Source: Rapana venosa
Lineage: Eukaryota; Mollusca; Gastropoda; Neogastropoda; Muricidae
Direction of reading: 5' to 3'
Assembly (NCBI GenBank): GCA_028751875.1
Contig: CM054140.1
Location: 12,505,168-12,569,167, forward strand
DNA length: 64,000 nucleotides
Below the pieces are notes generated by a model, which saw only the letters and a program-made list of their open reading frames with translations, had not been told where the DNA came from and did no database searches. This document shows positions 22,938 to 30,839 of the stretch, piece by piece (position 1 is the stretch's first letter; each line of letters starts with the position of its first letter). A program made the position numbers and the translations under genes.

Positions 22938-23247
22938 TGTGTGTGTGTGTGGTGTGTGTGTGCATGCACATGGATTTGTGTGTGTATGAACATTCATGCC
23001 CAAGTGCATGTGTGTGTGTGTGTCTTATGTGTATGTGCATATATGTGTATGTGTGTGGATGCACAGTCATGTGTATGTGTGCGTGTGTGTGCACACATGC
23101 ATGAGTATGTATATTATGTGTGGTTGCGCTTGCATGCATGCATGCATGCATATAGAACAATTCAGTTTTCTTTCTTCACTGTTGCAGGGAGCCAAGGTAG
23201 AGATTGAAGCCATCGCAGTGGTCGGAAATGTCGTTGACGCCAAGTGA
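13226..23247 (+). CDS. RIDA: RidA/UK114 family deaminase, copy 2 (6 exons, exon 2 damaged)
   Basis: Coding exons are 13226-13290, about 15708-15807, 17254-17308, 20254-20322, 21549-21604 and 23188-23247. An intact version would give about 136 residues, the normal size for animal UK114 proteins. Exon 1 gives MASITRKIVQTEKAPAAVGPY and ends in phase 2, matching the first base of exon 2. Exons 3 to 6 are open with clean GT-AG sites and carry the same hallmarks as copy 1 ([34 protein letters not shown]). The expected role is hydrolysis of reactive imine/enamine intermediates. Exon 2 keeps family words (VYVSG, MIG, IP) but spread over different frames, with a net loss of six bases and a GC instead of GT at the donor. 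Neighbouring tandem repeats show similar irregular indels, so local consensus error is at least as likely as gene decay. Confidence 0.9.
13680..13812. repeat. CA / CACT compound microsatellite
   Basis: An ACACTCAC and CACA array in intron 1 of RIDA copy 2. Confidence 0.95.
14098..14150. repeat. (GA)n microsatellite
   Basis: About 53 bases of AG. Confidence 0.95.
14200..14489 (-). mobile_element. SINE family B (tRNA-5S rRNA chimeric head), full length
   Basis: On the minus strand it starts GACGGGATAGCTCAGTGGTC, a tRNA-like A box. It continues AAGTTAAGCAGCGTCGAGCG and GGATGGGTGACCG, which match the 3' half of metazoan 5S rRNA (AAGTTAAGCAACGTCGGGC..., GGATGGGTGACCG). The body has CCCAGCTGTAAATGGGTACC and GGGTCAGGGAAGGTAAAGCA, and the end is GGGACTCCTTTACC. 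It lies in intron 1 of RIDA copy 2. Confidence 0.85.
14549..14875 (+). mobile_element. SINE family A, full length inside a CA array
   Basis: The head is GGGATAGCCTATTGCTTAGA with a B-box-like GGTTTGATTCC. The body has GGAGTTAACATCAGAGGAGA and AGACTATAAACAGG, and the tail is CTTATTCCATTATCCTGATA then AAAATAAATAAATAAA. Both sides are CA microsatellite. Confidence 0.9.
14940..15125. repeat. CA microsatellite with GCACGCACACATGCAT units
   Basis: CA array with higher-order GCACGCACACATGCAT repeats. Confidence 0.95.
15132..15500 (+). repeat. SINE-A-derived minisatellite
   Basis: 15132-15180 is a SINE A piece (AGAGTAGGCTATTGTGTGCC). Its next segment, GATGACA..TTTACAAAGCTGCATGCACATAGGGACTG, is then repeated about seven times with a period near 43-45 bases. 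The unit matches GGATGACAAAATTTACAAAA and CCGCATACACACGGGGACTG of SINE A. The last units are riddled with single-base indels. Confidence 0.85.
15708..15807 (+). CDS. RIDA: RIDA copy 2 exon 2, indel-damaged
   Basis: A polypyrimidine tract and AG at 15706-15707 precede C-CAG-GAG-GTG-ATT-GCA, which completes Ser and reads QEVIA. TACGTGTCGGG (YVSG), ATGATCGG (MIG) and TTCATCCCG (FIP) follow, each shifted by a missing base relative to the last, and then GAGTCTGACC (ESD). The length is 100 bases against 106 in copy 1. The end reads CCAGGCTC, so the donor GT is not visible. I read it as the homologous exon 2 with several one-base indels. Whether these are real is unknown. Confidence 0.75.
15816..16012 (+). 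repeat. Minisatellite of splice-donor-like units (GGTAACTCCAGGTAA)n
   Basis: About twelve 15-17 base units contain CAGGTAAG or close variants, a near-perfect U1 donor consensus. The array begins within ten bases of the end of RIDA copy 2 exon 2. Spacing is irregular because of one-base indels. Confidence 0.85.
16499..16690 (+). mobile_element. SINE family A, 5'-truncated
   Basis: It begins GACTCCACTCTCCCCAAAAG and contains GAGACTATGAACCGAGGTCC, CACATGTTAAAACCC and GAAGAGTAGGCC. It ends TTATCCTCAATATAAAAGAA. The hairpin segment before the tail is deleted. Confidence 0.85.
17160..17235. repeat. (ATTC)n microsatellite before exon 3
   Basis: CATTCATT repeats end within 20 bases of the exon 3 acceptor of RIDA copy 2. 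They form part of its pyrimidine-rich tract. Confidence 0.9.
17254..17308 (+). CDS. RIDA: RIDA copy 2 exon 3
   Basis: The exon is 55 bases with acceptor GTGCAG and donor AATG|GTAAGC. It encodes ALKNMSAVLEGAGVPMTN. This is the least conserved exon between the two copies. Confidence 0.95.
17318..17490 (+). repeat. Short tandem repeat, unit about 40-50 bases
   Basis: CATATCAGACTG(C/TAAA)GACAACACA(C/T)..GACATT recurs about four times directly after exon 3 of RIDA copy 2. Confidence 0.8.
17655..17998 (+). repeat. 39-bp minisatellite
   Basis: The unit is TTGTTTATGCAGGTGTTTTG then TAAGTTCACTCATAAAAGA, about eight near-identical copies, with older relatives at 17555 and 17640. The period is divisible by three, so it stays open in several frames. 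It is not protein coding in my view. It lies in intron 3 of RIDA copy 2. Confidence 0.9.
18273..18600 (-). mobile_element. Retroposon family G, copy 2
   Basis: TTCTTCTTCTTTATCGAATG, GACAGCAACTATTGTTGTCT and GCATCCGACTTTG are present, and it ends GGGGATGCTATTTATACTGA then GGCATCCCCATGGGG. It is homologous to 45793-46210 and 51096-51656. Confidence 0.8.
18634..19126 (+). mobile_element. SINE family C with GCGC 3' module and (TTA)n tail
   Basis: The head is GGATCGGTGGTCTAGAGGTA, with GGTTCGTACCCCG as a B-box-like stretch. The body has CACGGCAACAAGAGAGTTGT and AGCAGCCCGAATTTCACGGA. It is followed by GAGCGCTTTGATTTGTTGCT, AGCGCTATATAAATTCC and a TTA repeat. The 56047 copy lacks this last module. 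Confidence 0.85.
19707..20018 (-). mobile_element. SINE family A, nearly complete
   Basis: In plus orientation it has TTCTTTTATATCGAGGATAA, the hairpin AAGCACTTATGTGCTT and GTTTATAGTCTCATCCGAAG, then GAGAATCGAACCCAGG (B box on the minus strand). The A-box end is lost. It lies in intron 3 of RIDA copy 2. Confidence 0.85.
20254..20322 (+). CDS. RIDA: RIDA copy 2 exon 4
   Basis: The exon is 69 bases with acceptor AACAG and donor AAAT|GTAAGT. The protein is identical to exon 4 of copy 1 despite ten third-position differences. Confidence 0.97.
20441..20505. repeat. (GA)n microsatellite
   Basis: About 65 bases of AG. A second short GA tract lies at 20677-20694. Confidence 0.95.
20694..20935 (-). 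mobile_element. SINE A fragment fused to the GCGC 3' module
   Basis: In minus orientation a SINE A centre (AAGAGTAGGCCATTGTGTGC at 20855-20880) runs through an A-rich stretch into GAGCGCTTTGATTTGTTGCT, AGCGCTATATAAATTCC and (TTA)n. It is the same module as at 19050 and 35122. Confidence 0.8.
21309..21531 (-). mobile_element. SINE A fragment with nested GCGC module
   Basis: The family A tail is interrupted after GAAGATAAT by GCGCTTTGATTTGTCTTTGC...CTATATAAGTTCCATTTATT (21333-21397) in the opposite orientation. It then resumes AATGGAATAAGAACTTATGT. The remnant stops about 20 bases before the acceptor of RIDA copy 2 exon 5. Confidence 0.8.
21549..21604 (+). CDS. RIDA: RIDA copy 2 exon 5
   Basis: The exon is 56 bases with acceptor TTCCAG and donor AAG|GTAGGA. 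It encodes (Y)[23 protein letters not shown] remnant ends only about 20 bases upstream of the acceptor. Confidence 0.97.
21664..21830 (+). repeat. Interspersed repeat I, copy 1
   Basis: GGTCACCCAGAACATGC, CTCACTCATCATCCCACCTG, GGGAATCGCTGTAAG and GTGAGAAGTTTG match 46322-46465. Confidence 0.7.
22240..22508. repeat. GA-rich microsatellite block
   Basis: GAGA with AGGAGG and GACAGA variants, nearly 270 bases, in the last intron of RIDA copy 2. Confidence 0.95.
22505..22835 (-). mobile_element. Retroposon family J, copy 3
   Basis: ACAATGGCAATGACAAATTC, TTTATTTCGAGGATAATGAA and CATCCAGTCCCTGCCCGTAG, then an A/C-rich part aligned with 8600-8860. Confidence 0.75.
22871..23110. repeat. GA then GT/CATG microsatellite
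   Basis: About 65 bases of GA are followed by GT-rich sequence with GCATGCATG. It ends about 80 bases before the last exon of RIDA copy 2. Confidence 0.95.
23188..23247 (+). CDS. RIDA: RIDA copy 2 exon 6 with stop
   Basis: The acceptor is GTTGCAG. The exon encodes [19 protein letters not shown] and TGA. Confidence 0.96.
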   Translation, partial: GAKVEIEAIAVVGNVVDAK

Positions 23248-25056
23248 TACCACCGCTGCTGGTGTGAACTAGGTCTTCCCTTTGTTGTTACTCTTTGCAG
23301 ACACATGGAACATGCTTGTGCTGTTTATTTGGTTGTTGTTTTTGGTTGTTGTTGTTGATGAGAAAATGATGATAATCAAGATGTCTTTTTTTGTTTGTTT
23401 GTGCCTCTTTGGGGACCATTATTGATATATTATTGGATATTGAAAAAACTGGTGAACTTGGGTTTGTTTTTGTTTAAAAAAAAAAATTTGAAGTTGATAT
23501 GAAATGTTGATGGTGAAACACTCTTTTCTGCTTGAGAATTTTTTGTTTGTTTGCCTTTTGAGAAGTTTTTCCCCATTTATTTCTTTAAAAAAAGAAATTA
23601 TTTAAAAATGAATCCCCCTCCTCCCCTCCCCCCCCCCACCCCCAAATGCATGCAAGACTTCAGTAGGATCTTTAGTTTTAAAACAATTTGAGAGAAATGA
23701 TGAACAACATATAAACTGTTATAGATCTATATTTCACTATTAGTTTATGGACCGTAAATGTTGTCCTTCTTCCATACAGTGCACAGAAAAGGGCTAAGCA
23801 ATGATAACGGCAATAACAACAGAAAGTTAAAAAATGCTAATCTATATGATCATTGATGTCGTAACTATAACAAGTGTCCTATAGGGCTGTTCAAGGACAA
23901 TTTTTGTTATACCAAATTCCACCTTTAAATTTTTTGAATATCTCACCCAAAGATTTCTCATAAAAGGAAAGTGAGAAATGTTTTAGACTCTTTACACTAA
24001 AAGAAAACCTATGTGAATGCTGGTAATATGCTCACCACACAAATATTTTATATTTTTTGCCGTATGTAGTGATAAACGCATTCAGTTTTATCTGAAAACA
24101 ACAAAGCACTATCCCATCTTGCCATGACAAAACTTGTGTAGGTCTGAGCGACCAACATCCCATAAATTATGGACATTGGTTAAAGATGCATGTGTTTCAA
24201 TAATCGTAAATTTCTTCATTCATCTTACACTGCACAGGCTTACCCATTTATCTCTCGGCCTATTCAAAGGACGGGAATGTTACAGCTACCCTTGCTGCCG
24301 AGCCCCTGACAGATTTGAATATATATCTTTTCTTTTTAACTCTGCATGAAGGCAATCATACTCTGTCTTCAGGGAGACCCTCTAAATATGGACGTGGGTT
24401 GAATCTTTCTTCTTTCTTCTTCGTGTTCTTCTCTCGTTCGCTTTACCCTGTCAGATGTGTCAGGGAAAAATAACGGCATGGTCCTTTCCAGCTCCTCTCA
24501 TGGGCCATACAGCCTGGTTTTACAGGGTTATCTCCATATATCTTTTAACATGCACACTTGACTTGGCATAAACTTATTATTCAGATAAGAACATGACAGC
24601 AGAGCATGAATGGTAAATGTAGTTCTAGGAAATAGTAAAAAAGAACAACCTGAACAGCAACCTTACTCCCCCCAAAACAACGAAGAACCTCCCCTAAACA
24701 ACAAACCCCAAGAAGAAGAAGATTCATTTGCATACAGGTTCTTTCACTGCTTTCCTAAGTTTTTTGCGTTGGTACAAAGGAGTGTGCGTATCATACAAGC
24801 CCTAACAACAACAAATTCTGACACTGTTTGCATCATTGGATTTTTTTTTGGTCATTAAGCGGGAGGGTGTATATAGCAAACACAGAGAATTACAGTATTT
24901 TTGTTTTTTAAGTGATGCTGCTTTAATTAAATGGTTCAGTATTACGCTTCTTTTTTTTTGAAAGGATGTGATGAGCACAGAATTTATTTGTGTGTTGTTC
25001 TGAATTTTTGTATGTGTGTGCCATGCATAGTTTTGTGTTTTTTTGCTGTTGCTATT

Positions 25057-25090
<34 letters not shown>

Positions 25091-25768
25091 TGTGTTTAGC
25101 TCTGTGAATGTAGTTGAACAATTTAATGTTGATCCCAGTGTTCTTTGTGATAGCAAGAGAAAGATAAAAGCTAGTCGAGCTGTTATAAGTTGTTTTTTTT
25201 GTTTTCTTTGACACCAATCTAAAAGAAGATTTGTTGATAGTCAGAATTTCTTTTATTAACAGATTTTTCTTTTGAAAAGTGAGCTGGTCAAGTTTGTCAT
25301 TAATTATGGTTGTGTTTGTTGTTAACATATTTTGATTCGACCATAGTTTTTCTTTTTGGTAATCTTATTTTGTATCATTGTGTGATGAAGATTTTTTTTT
25401 TTTTTAGTTTAATAATATTGTTTATCAAGTTCATTGTCAGTGAATTTGAATTGTTTTGATTGTGTGTTGTGTTTGTGCCTGTGTGTGCCTGTGTGTGTGT
25501 GTGCCTGTGTGTGTGTGTGTGTGCGCATTCACACATCTGCATGTACAGGAAGCAAGTGTGAATGTGAAGTTTTTGTGTTTAGTGTGAGGGAAAAGGGAAC
25601 TATTTCTTTCTGAGGAAGTGAAATAATGTTTTTGACAACGAAGTGACCTTAAATGTTGAGATGGTGGTATAAGGATATACAGAATGTATATGCTTGCTCA
25701 AAAATTTATTTGTTGTGTCACTTGTTGTTTGAAGAACAGTATCTGGAAGAGTATACAAATATCAAAGC
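23248..25768 (+). other. Putative long 3' untranslated region of RIDA copy 2
   Basis: This is AT-rich, mostly unique sequence between the stop codon and the next AATAAA that I find. No convincing coding frame is seen. It contains a GT tract near 25055-25095 and another near 25490-25525. The extent is inferred only from the first plausible poly(A) signal, and an earlier non-canonical signal is possible. Confidence 0.4.
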
Positions 25769-25774
25769 AATAAA
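25769..25774 (+). terminator. Candidate poly(A) signal, RIDA copy 2
   Basis: AATAAA followed by AAGGTTGTGG, a GT-rich downstream element typical of cleavage sites. It lies about 2.5 kb after the stop codon. Confidence 0.45.
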
Positions 25775-26039
25775 AAGGTTGTGGTGAGTCATTTTGTGGT
25801 TCTCTTTGACTTGTTATTTGCAGTGTGTGTGTGTGCTTGTGTGCGCGTTCGTGCATGCGTGTGTGGGTGTGTGCATGCGTGTGAGTTGGTGTGTATCAGG
25901 ACACACATAAACAATCTTGCACATCGCTTAAACCTCAAAACAAAATCATAATTATAGTCAACTGGAACAGGCCAAAGTTTTTACAGTTATTGGTGTGAGC
26001 AAGATATACGCATCTTCAGGGTCACATCCACAAGGAGTC

Positions 26040-26240
26040 CATCCATGCTAGGCCGCTGAAGGGGGCACCAGCCAGAGGGGCCCTGCACTGCGGCTGGGTC
26101 ATTTTGGTGGTGCTCAGTGGTGCCTGTTCTGAGCTAACCTATGCAGGACACCACCTACTAAACCCCTTACTGACGACAATAACAGCTCAGTCGTGGAGCC
26201 AGACTGTGTGAGATCCTCTCCCAGGATGGCGACCACCACA
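26040..26240. other. Unassigned GC-richer intergenic segment
   Basis: CCATGCTAGGCCGCTGAAGG to AGGATGGCGACCACC is less AT-rich than its surroundings and reads directly into a SINE A tail. It may be the body of another retroposon. No coding frame is supported. Confidence 0.3.
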
Positions 26241-26242
26241 AC

Positions 26243-26347
26243 GGCAAAATTTACAAAACCGCATACACACGGGGACTGGATGTAAAAAAGCACATGAGTG
26301 CTTATTCCATTATCCTCGATATAAAAGAATAAATAAATAAATAACGA
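26243..26347 (+). mobile_element. SINE family A 3' end
   Basis: AAATTTACAAAACCGCATAC, GGGGACTGGATGTAAAAAAG, the hairpin AAGCACATGAGTGCTT and TTATCCTCGATATAAAAGAA, then (TAAA)n. Confidence 0.9.
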
Positions 26348-26889
26348 CCCTCTCTGTAAACCCCCAACCCCAAAGACTTTGACACAGACTCACCACAGGC
26401 ACAGGAGTGTAATGGGGAAACAGAAAGTGAGGTCGCCATGAAACCAGAGCAACTGGGCAACTTGACTCAGAAACAACTCTTGTTGCATGACGATCAATGA
26501 CGAAGAGGCTGATGCATGCTGCTGTTATGGAAATGACTGTGTGCACTTTGAGACTGCGTAAGTTGACTGTATTTGAGATTTAGTGAATATTTTATTTTGA
26601 TATCTTGTTTTGAGCGTATCAATTATGTATAGCTAATTCCAAAGTGCAGATGTCCTTTTCTATGACTATACATGATATTCATAAAGATTTGAATTTGGCA
26701 TTGATGCATGGTGTGAGTGCGTGCGCGCGCGTTGTGTGGGTACGTGCCTGTGTGTGTGTGTGTGTGTGTGTGTGTACGGGATGCAAATTGCTTATACAAT
26801 ATTTGTTTCATGTAGTTTACTATTGCTGTTGCCTCCCATAAAAACACAATGAATTTGTTGACGTTTCTTTCTGTTAGCCAAAATGACAC

Positions 26890-27296
26890 TATTTACGTGG
26901 TTTGTTCTCCTTTATTTGATGGAGGTTTTGCTTTGTTTGGTTCTGTTTTGGCTTGGGTTTGGGGTCTTTTTTTTTTTTTGAGGGGGGACTATTCGGTTGT
27001 CCCCTCTCCCCTTGTTGTTGCCGCTTTTGTTTTGGGTTGTTTCTGTGTTTTTTTCTGTTTTGCTTTCTTTCTTACTTGTTGCTACTTTTTTTCTCTCTCT
27101 CTCTCTCTTCGGTGATTTTTGTGGGGATTTTTGTGTAGACATTTTTTCCGTATCCTGTGTAAGTGTATCGCTATGGGCTTTATTTTATTTTATTATCATA
27201 TATATCCTTAAGGGCGGGGACTGGATGTAAAAAAGCACATGGGTGCTTATTCATTATCCTCGAAATAAAAGAATTTGTCATTGTCATTGTCGTTGT
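26890..27296 (+). mobile_element. Retroposon family J, plus-strand copy with (TGTCAT)n tail
   Basis: The G/T-rich body (the complement of the A/C-rich remainder at 8600-8880) runs into GGGCGGGGACTGGATGTAAA, the hairpin, TTATCCTCGAAATAAAAGAA and TTTGTCATTGTCATTGTC. This gives the orientation of the family. Confidence 0.75.
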
Positions 27297-27794
27297 CCTT
27301 TCTGACAAATCTCGGTATCAACCAGGCCCTGAAGGTACAGACACCTGCAGTGTTGGTCAGGTCATTTCGGGAACATTCTCCAAATCGTCTCTGTCAAGGC
27401 TATGAATCTTGGCTGTGTGATCACAAGTCTTCCCAAATGAATGAACCCACAGCATACTCACTCTGGGTGTGTGTGAGCAGGCCAGGGTCTCAAAAAAACA
27501 TCTCTATGACTTTTATGGGATTTCAACCCGTGACCTTCCAGCCCCTAACTCAAGGCGCGCTAACCACTGTGCCATGGCAGTTGGTGACATTAATTTAATG
27601 TTGTTATGTTTCGAAACGTTACGAGGGTGTTGCCGTTTTTTTTCTATGGCTAGCTCCTAGCATGCCTGCTGGTATTCTCTATGAAAGAAAAAAACAAAAA
27701 AATCTTCTGAAGTGGGAGTATGCCTGCCTGTGTGGTGGGGGGAAAGGTGGAAAAAGGTAATGTCCTCAGAAGTCGGACTGTGGCTGTCTATAAG

Positions 27795-28075
27795 TATGTT
27801 CTTTCGAGCCAGAAGGCCCATAGAGCCGGAGCTTATCCCGGTTTCTGTAGCGTTAAGCGAACTGATGGTTTTTCACCACCCCTGTGACAGGACGCTAGTC
27901 TGTCGCCAGATACTTCCCCAGCAGAGCTGGTACCCACTTGTACACCTGGGTGGAGTGAGGAAAATAGGAGTAAAGTGTCTTTCCCAAGGACACAACACCG
28001 AGCCGAGCGGGGATCGAACCCGCGACCTCTGGATCACGAGTTGACCGCCTAAACCACTCGACCACGGTGCCTCCC
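27795..28075 (-). mobile_element. SINE family D with 14-bp target-site duplication
   Basis: On the minus strand it starts GAGGCACCGTGGTCGAGTGG with TTTAGGCGGTCAACTCGTGA and the B box GGGTTCGATCCCC, a class II tRNA-like head. The body includes TCCTTGGGAAAGACACTTTA. TGGCTGTCTATAAG occurs at 27781-27794 and 28076-28089, flanking it exactly. It is inserted in a SINE E tail relic. Confidence 0.9.
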
Positions 28076-28111
28076 TGGCTGTCTATAAGGAAGGGTAATT
28101 TAAAACAGCCA

Positions 28112-28440
28112 CGTGACGGACTCTATAGCCAAGTGGTTAAGACCGTGTGGCTTCAAACCCACGGGTCCATGAAGTCGTGGGTTCGAGTTCCAATCTCGGC
28201 AGCGTCTGGTGAATTAAGGGTGGGGATTTTGTACCATCTCTCAGGTCAGCTTTAACATGCCGACTTGTCGGTGCCTGAATTTCTTTCATGTATACATACA
28301 CATGCAGAAGACCAAATATACACGTTGAAGATTCCGTAATTCATGTCGGCGTTCGTTAGGTTACGGAAACACGAACATACCCAGCATACATCCCTGAAGT
28401 CGGAATGCGGCTACCTTCATGGTGGGCAAAAAACGGTCGC
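28112..28440 (+). mobile_element. SINE family E, best copy
   Basis: The head is ACGGACTCTATAGCCAAGTG with GTTAAGACCG (A box) and GTGGGTTCGAGTTCC (B box). The body has ATTAAGGGTGGGGATTTTGT, AACATGCCGACTTGTCGGTG and CATACACATGCAGAAGACCA. The end is CCCTGAAGTCGGAATGCGGC. Confidence 0.85.
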
Positions 28441-28554
28441 ATTGGCAAAACCTCACCATTGGTGAACCTCGGAGCTCTAGCTGAGGAACAACCCATCCCC
28501 CAAAAAACCACCACACCAACCCATTGTGGTAAACTCCAGAAGTTTGAGTCGATG

Positions 28555-28900
28555 TTGTTATCTTGGATAGTTAAGGCGTTTGACTACTCTGGTGGGTGCA
28601 TAAAGTCGTGGGTTTGAACATCACAGCATCAGCATCTCGTAAACTGCGAATGGGGAATGTTTACGATCTCCCGAGTCAACTTAAAGAGCAGACCTGCCAG
28701 TACCTTAGAATATCTCTTCGTGTGTACACACATGCAGAAAATGAAATATGCTCGTTAACGATCCCATAATTCATGTCGATGTTCGGTGGGTTACTGAAAC
28801 ACGAACATACCCAGCATGCATCCTGTACCAAAAAAAAAGAAAGAGCTACCCTGAAGTGGGAATGTGTGGGCTGAGGCCAGCAGGCAGACCTCCTGCAGAG
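28555..28900 (+). mobile_element. SINE family E, second copy
   Basis: GGATAGTTAAGGCGTTTGAC, GTCGTGGGTTTGAACATC, CACACATGCAGAAAATGAAA and CGAACATACCCAGCATGCAT, then CCCTGAAGTGGGAATGTG. It is a diverged sister of 28112. Confidence 0.8.
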
Positions 28901-29097
28901 TGACAAGCACAGGAGAAGACCTGGCACTACACATGCTACCTGATAAGGGAACACAGAAAAGAAGAGAATAGTCCCTTTGGATTTTATGGGAGTACACTGT
29001 ACAAACTATCTCCTTTACAACGTTTGAATGAAATTATGGATTCAAGCACATCGGTGTACAAAATGTTATGCATGGCGGATGGGTTGTGTAGAGGCAA

Positions 29098-29140
29098 CAC
29101 ACACACAAACACACACACAACACGTACAAACGCGCACGCA

Positions 29141-29175
<35 letters not shown>
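29098..29175. repeat. (CA)n microsatellite
   Basis: CA array with ACGCGCACGC interruptions. Confidence 0.95.
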
Positions 29176-29180
<5 letters not shown>

Positions 29181-29212
29181 CAGAGAGAACACGTAATTGA
29201 GCCCTTAGCAAC

Positions 29213-29455
29213 ACAAAGTTGTCCCTGGCAAAATTTTGACGAAAAGTCACTTTCGTTCACAAAGAACAATAGTCTACACACAAACAGGAATTTGTTCTCT
29301 TTTTTCCTTGTTTCTTTCTTCTTCTTTCTTTCTTTCTTTCTTCTAAATGGATAGCCCTGCTATTGTGGCGACATGCTCTCTCCCCAAGGAGAACAAGCGA
29401 AAATTTCACGCAGAGAAAGAAATTTGCCATGACGGAAAGCAGAATACAATGCAAC
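29213..29455 (+). mobile_element. SINE family C fragment
   Basis: AAGTTGTCCCTGGCAAAATT and GTGGCGACATGCTCTCTCCC, then AAATTTCACGCAGAGAAAG, match 18850-19020. A TTTC microsatellite interrupts it. Confidence 0.7.
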
Positions 29456-29614
29456 AGCCATAATAACTGAGACGAAATACTGAAATGAAATGCCGTGGTC
29501 TGTGTGCGTGTCAAATGAATACTACATGTAAGTTTGGGCCAGTACTAAAGCTACACAATCATTGTCTGCTCAGCTGTAACCATGCCCTCTTTCTTTCTGA
29601 AACACATGCGCACA

Positions 29615-29727
29615 CAGATAGACACATGCAGACAGACGGACATACATACGTATATACATACGTAGTAAATAGATACATACATGCATAGATACATACAGAC
29701 AGTCAGACAGACACACACAGAGACACA

Positions 29728-29786
<59 letters not shown>

Positions 29787-29925
29787 TTTGTCAAAGATCA
29801 CTAGATGTGAATAGACATTGAACCCAAGATATTACTCACACACACACATGCACAGATGCAGACAGACAGACACACAGACAGACAGACACACAGACAGACA
29901 GTCAGGCACATACATACACACACGC
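29615..29925. repeat. CA / ATAC / CAGA microsatellite cluster
   Basis: Consecutive GACA, CATA and CA arrays, including about 55 bases of pure CA at 29728-29785. Confidence 0.95.
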
Positions 29926-29989
29926 CACAGGATGATTTTGATGAAAAATAATAATTTATTTCAAAAGGAAAATTAAATACCCTCCCCGA

Positions 29990-30710
29990 CCCCTCCAAAA
30001 AAAAAGTTCATGTAGGCTTGTGTTTATTTTGATTGACAACAATAACTTATTTTGGATATGAACTTCAAAAATGCGTTAGAGAATTTATTTTACAATTTAT
30101 TGTTGTTGCATGTTCTCCAACTTGCAGATTCAAAACAACAAATATGTGTTGGTTTTTTGGGGGGGATTAAAAACAAAATGTACAATAAAGTTAAGCTATT
30201 TTGTTTTACTCCTTGACATCCGTTTTGTTTTGTTTGTTTTGTCACAACAATGAGATGATTCAGTTATTTTCCATTGTTTCTGTGTGGTCTGGAATTTCAA
30301 AATGTAGATGGAAGTTGACATCTTTTAAAGAGGTCTATTTTTTTAAGCTGATTATATTGTTCTTTCAATCGTTTCAAGATTACTTCCACTGTACCGAAAG
30401 TGCCGAGGGCCTCTTATGCTCAGCTGTGATAAAAATCCCAATTTTTGGGGAAAGTTTTAGTCATGGCATTGATTTGTACTTTTTCGCGAAACTGTTCGGA
30501 GAGTCTAACCATACATAACCGATTGGTAAGTTCACACAAGGATGCATTCACTTAATGCATGACCAAAGTGGTCCTCCACATGTTGTGTATAGTATACTCA
30601 GGAGTTACAGGTAACTTTTCAGCATTAGGATGCTTACCAGCCATCAGTTGATGGATAACCAAATAACTGTTAAGTTTTCTTTGATTATGAAATTGCGTTC
30701 TTATGCGGTG
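29990..30710. other. AT-rich intergenic sequence, nothing recognised
   Basis: This is mostly unique AT-rich sequence. An open stretch of about 100 codons on the plus strand (30201-30518) shows no domain and no splice context. Confidence 0.3.
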
Positions 30711-30716
30711 TGGACA

Positions 30717-30717
<1 letters not shown>

Positions 30718-30755
<38 letters not shown>

Positions 30756-30830
30756 GGTGTGTATGTTGTGTGGTGGTGATGGTGGTAGTGTGTGAGTGTG
30801 TGCGCGCGCGCACGCACGCACGCACGCACT
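30718..30830. repeat. GT / GCAC microsatellite
   Basis: GT array with GGTGGTGATGGTGGT and GCGCGCACGCACG blocks. Confidence 0.95.
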
Positions 30831-30839
30831 GATCTCTTT

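Noticed and set aside
28112..28200. Possible tRNA gene (A and B boxes)
   Set aside because: The cloverleaf cannot be closed cleanly, and the sequence continues into a SINE body repeated elsewhere in the window.
30201..30518. 105-codon frame in AT-rich sequence
   Set aside because: No similarity, no splice context and low-complexity flanks; expected by chance.
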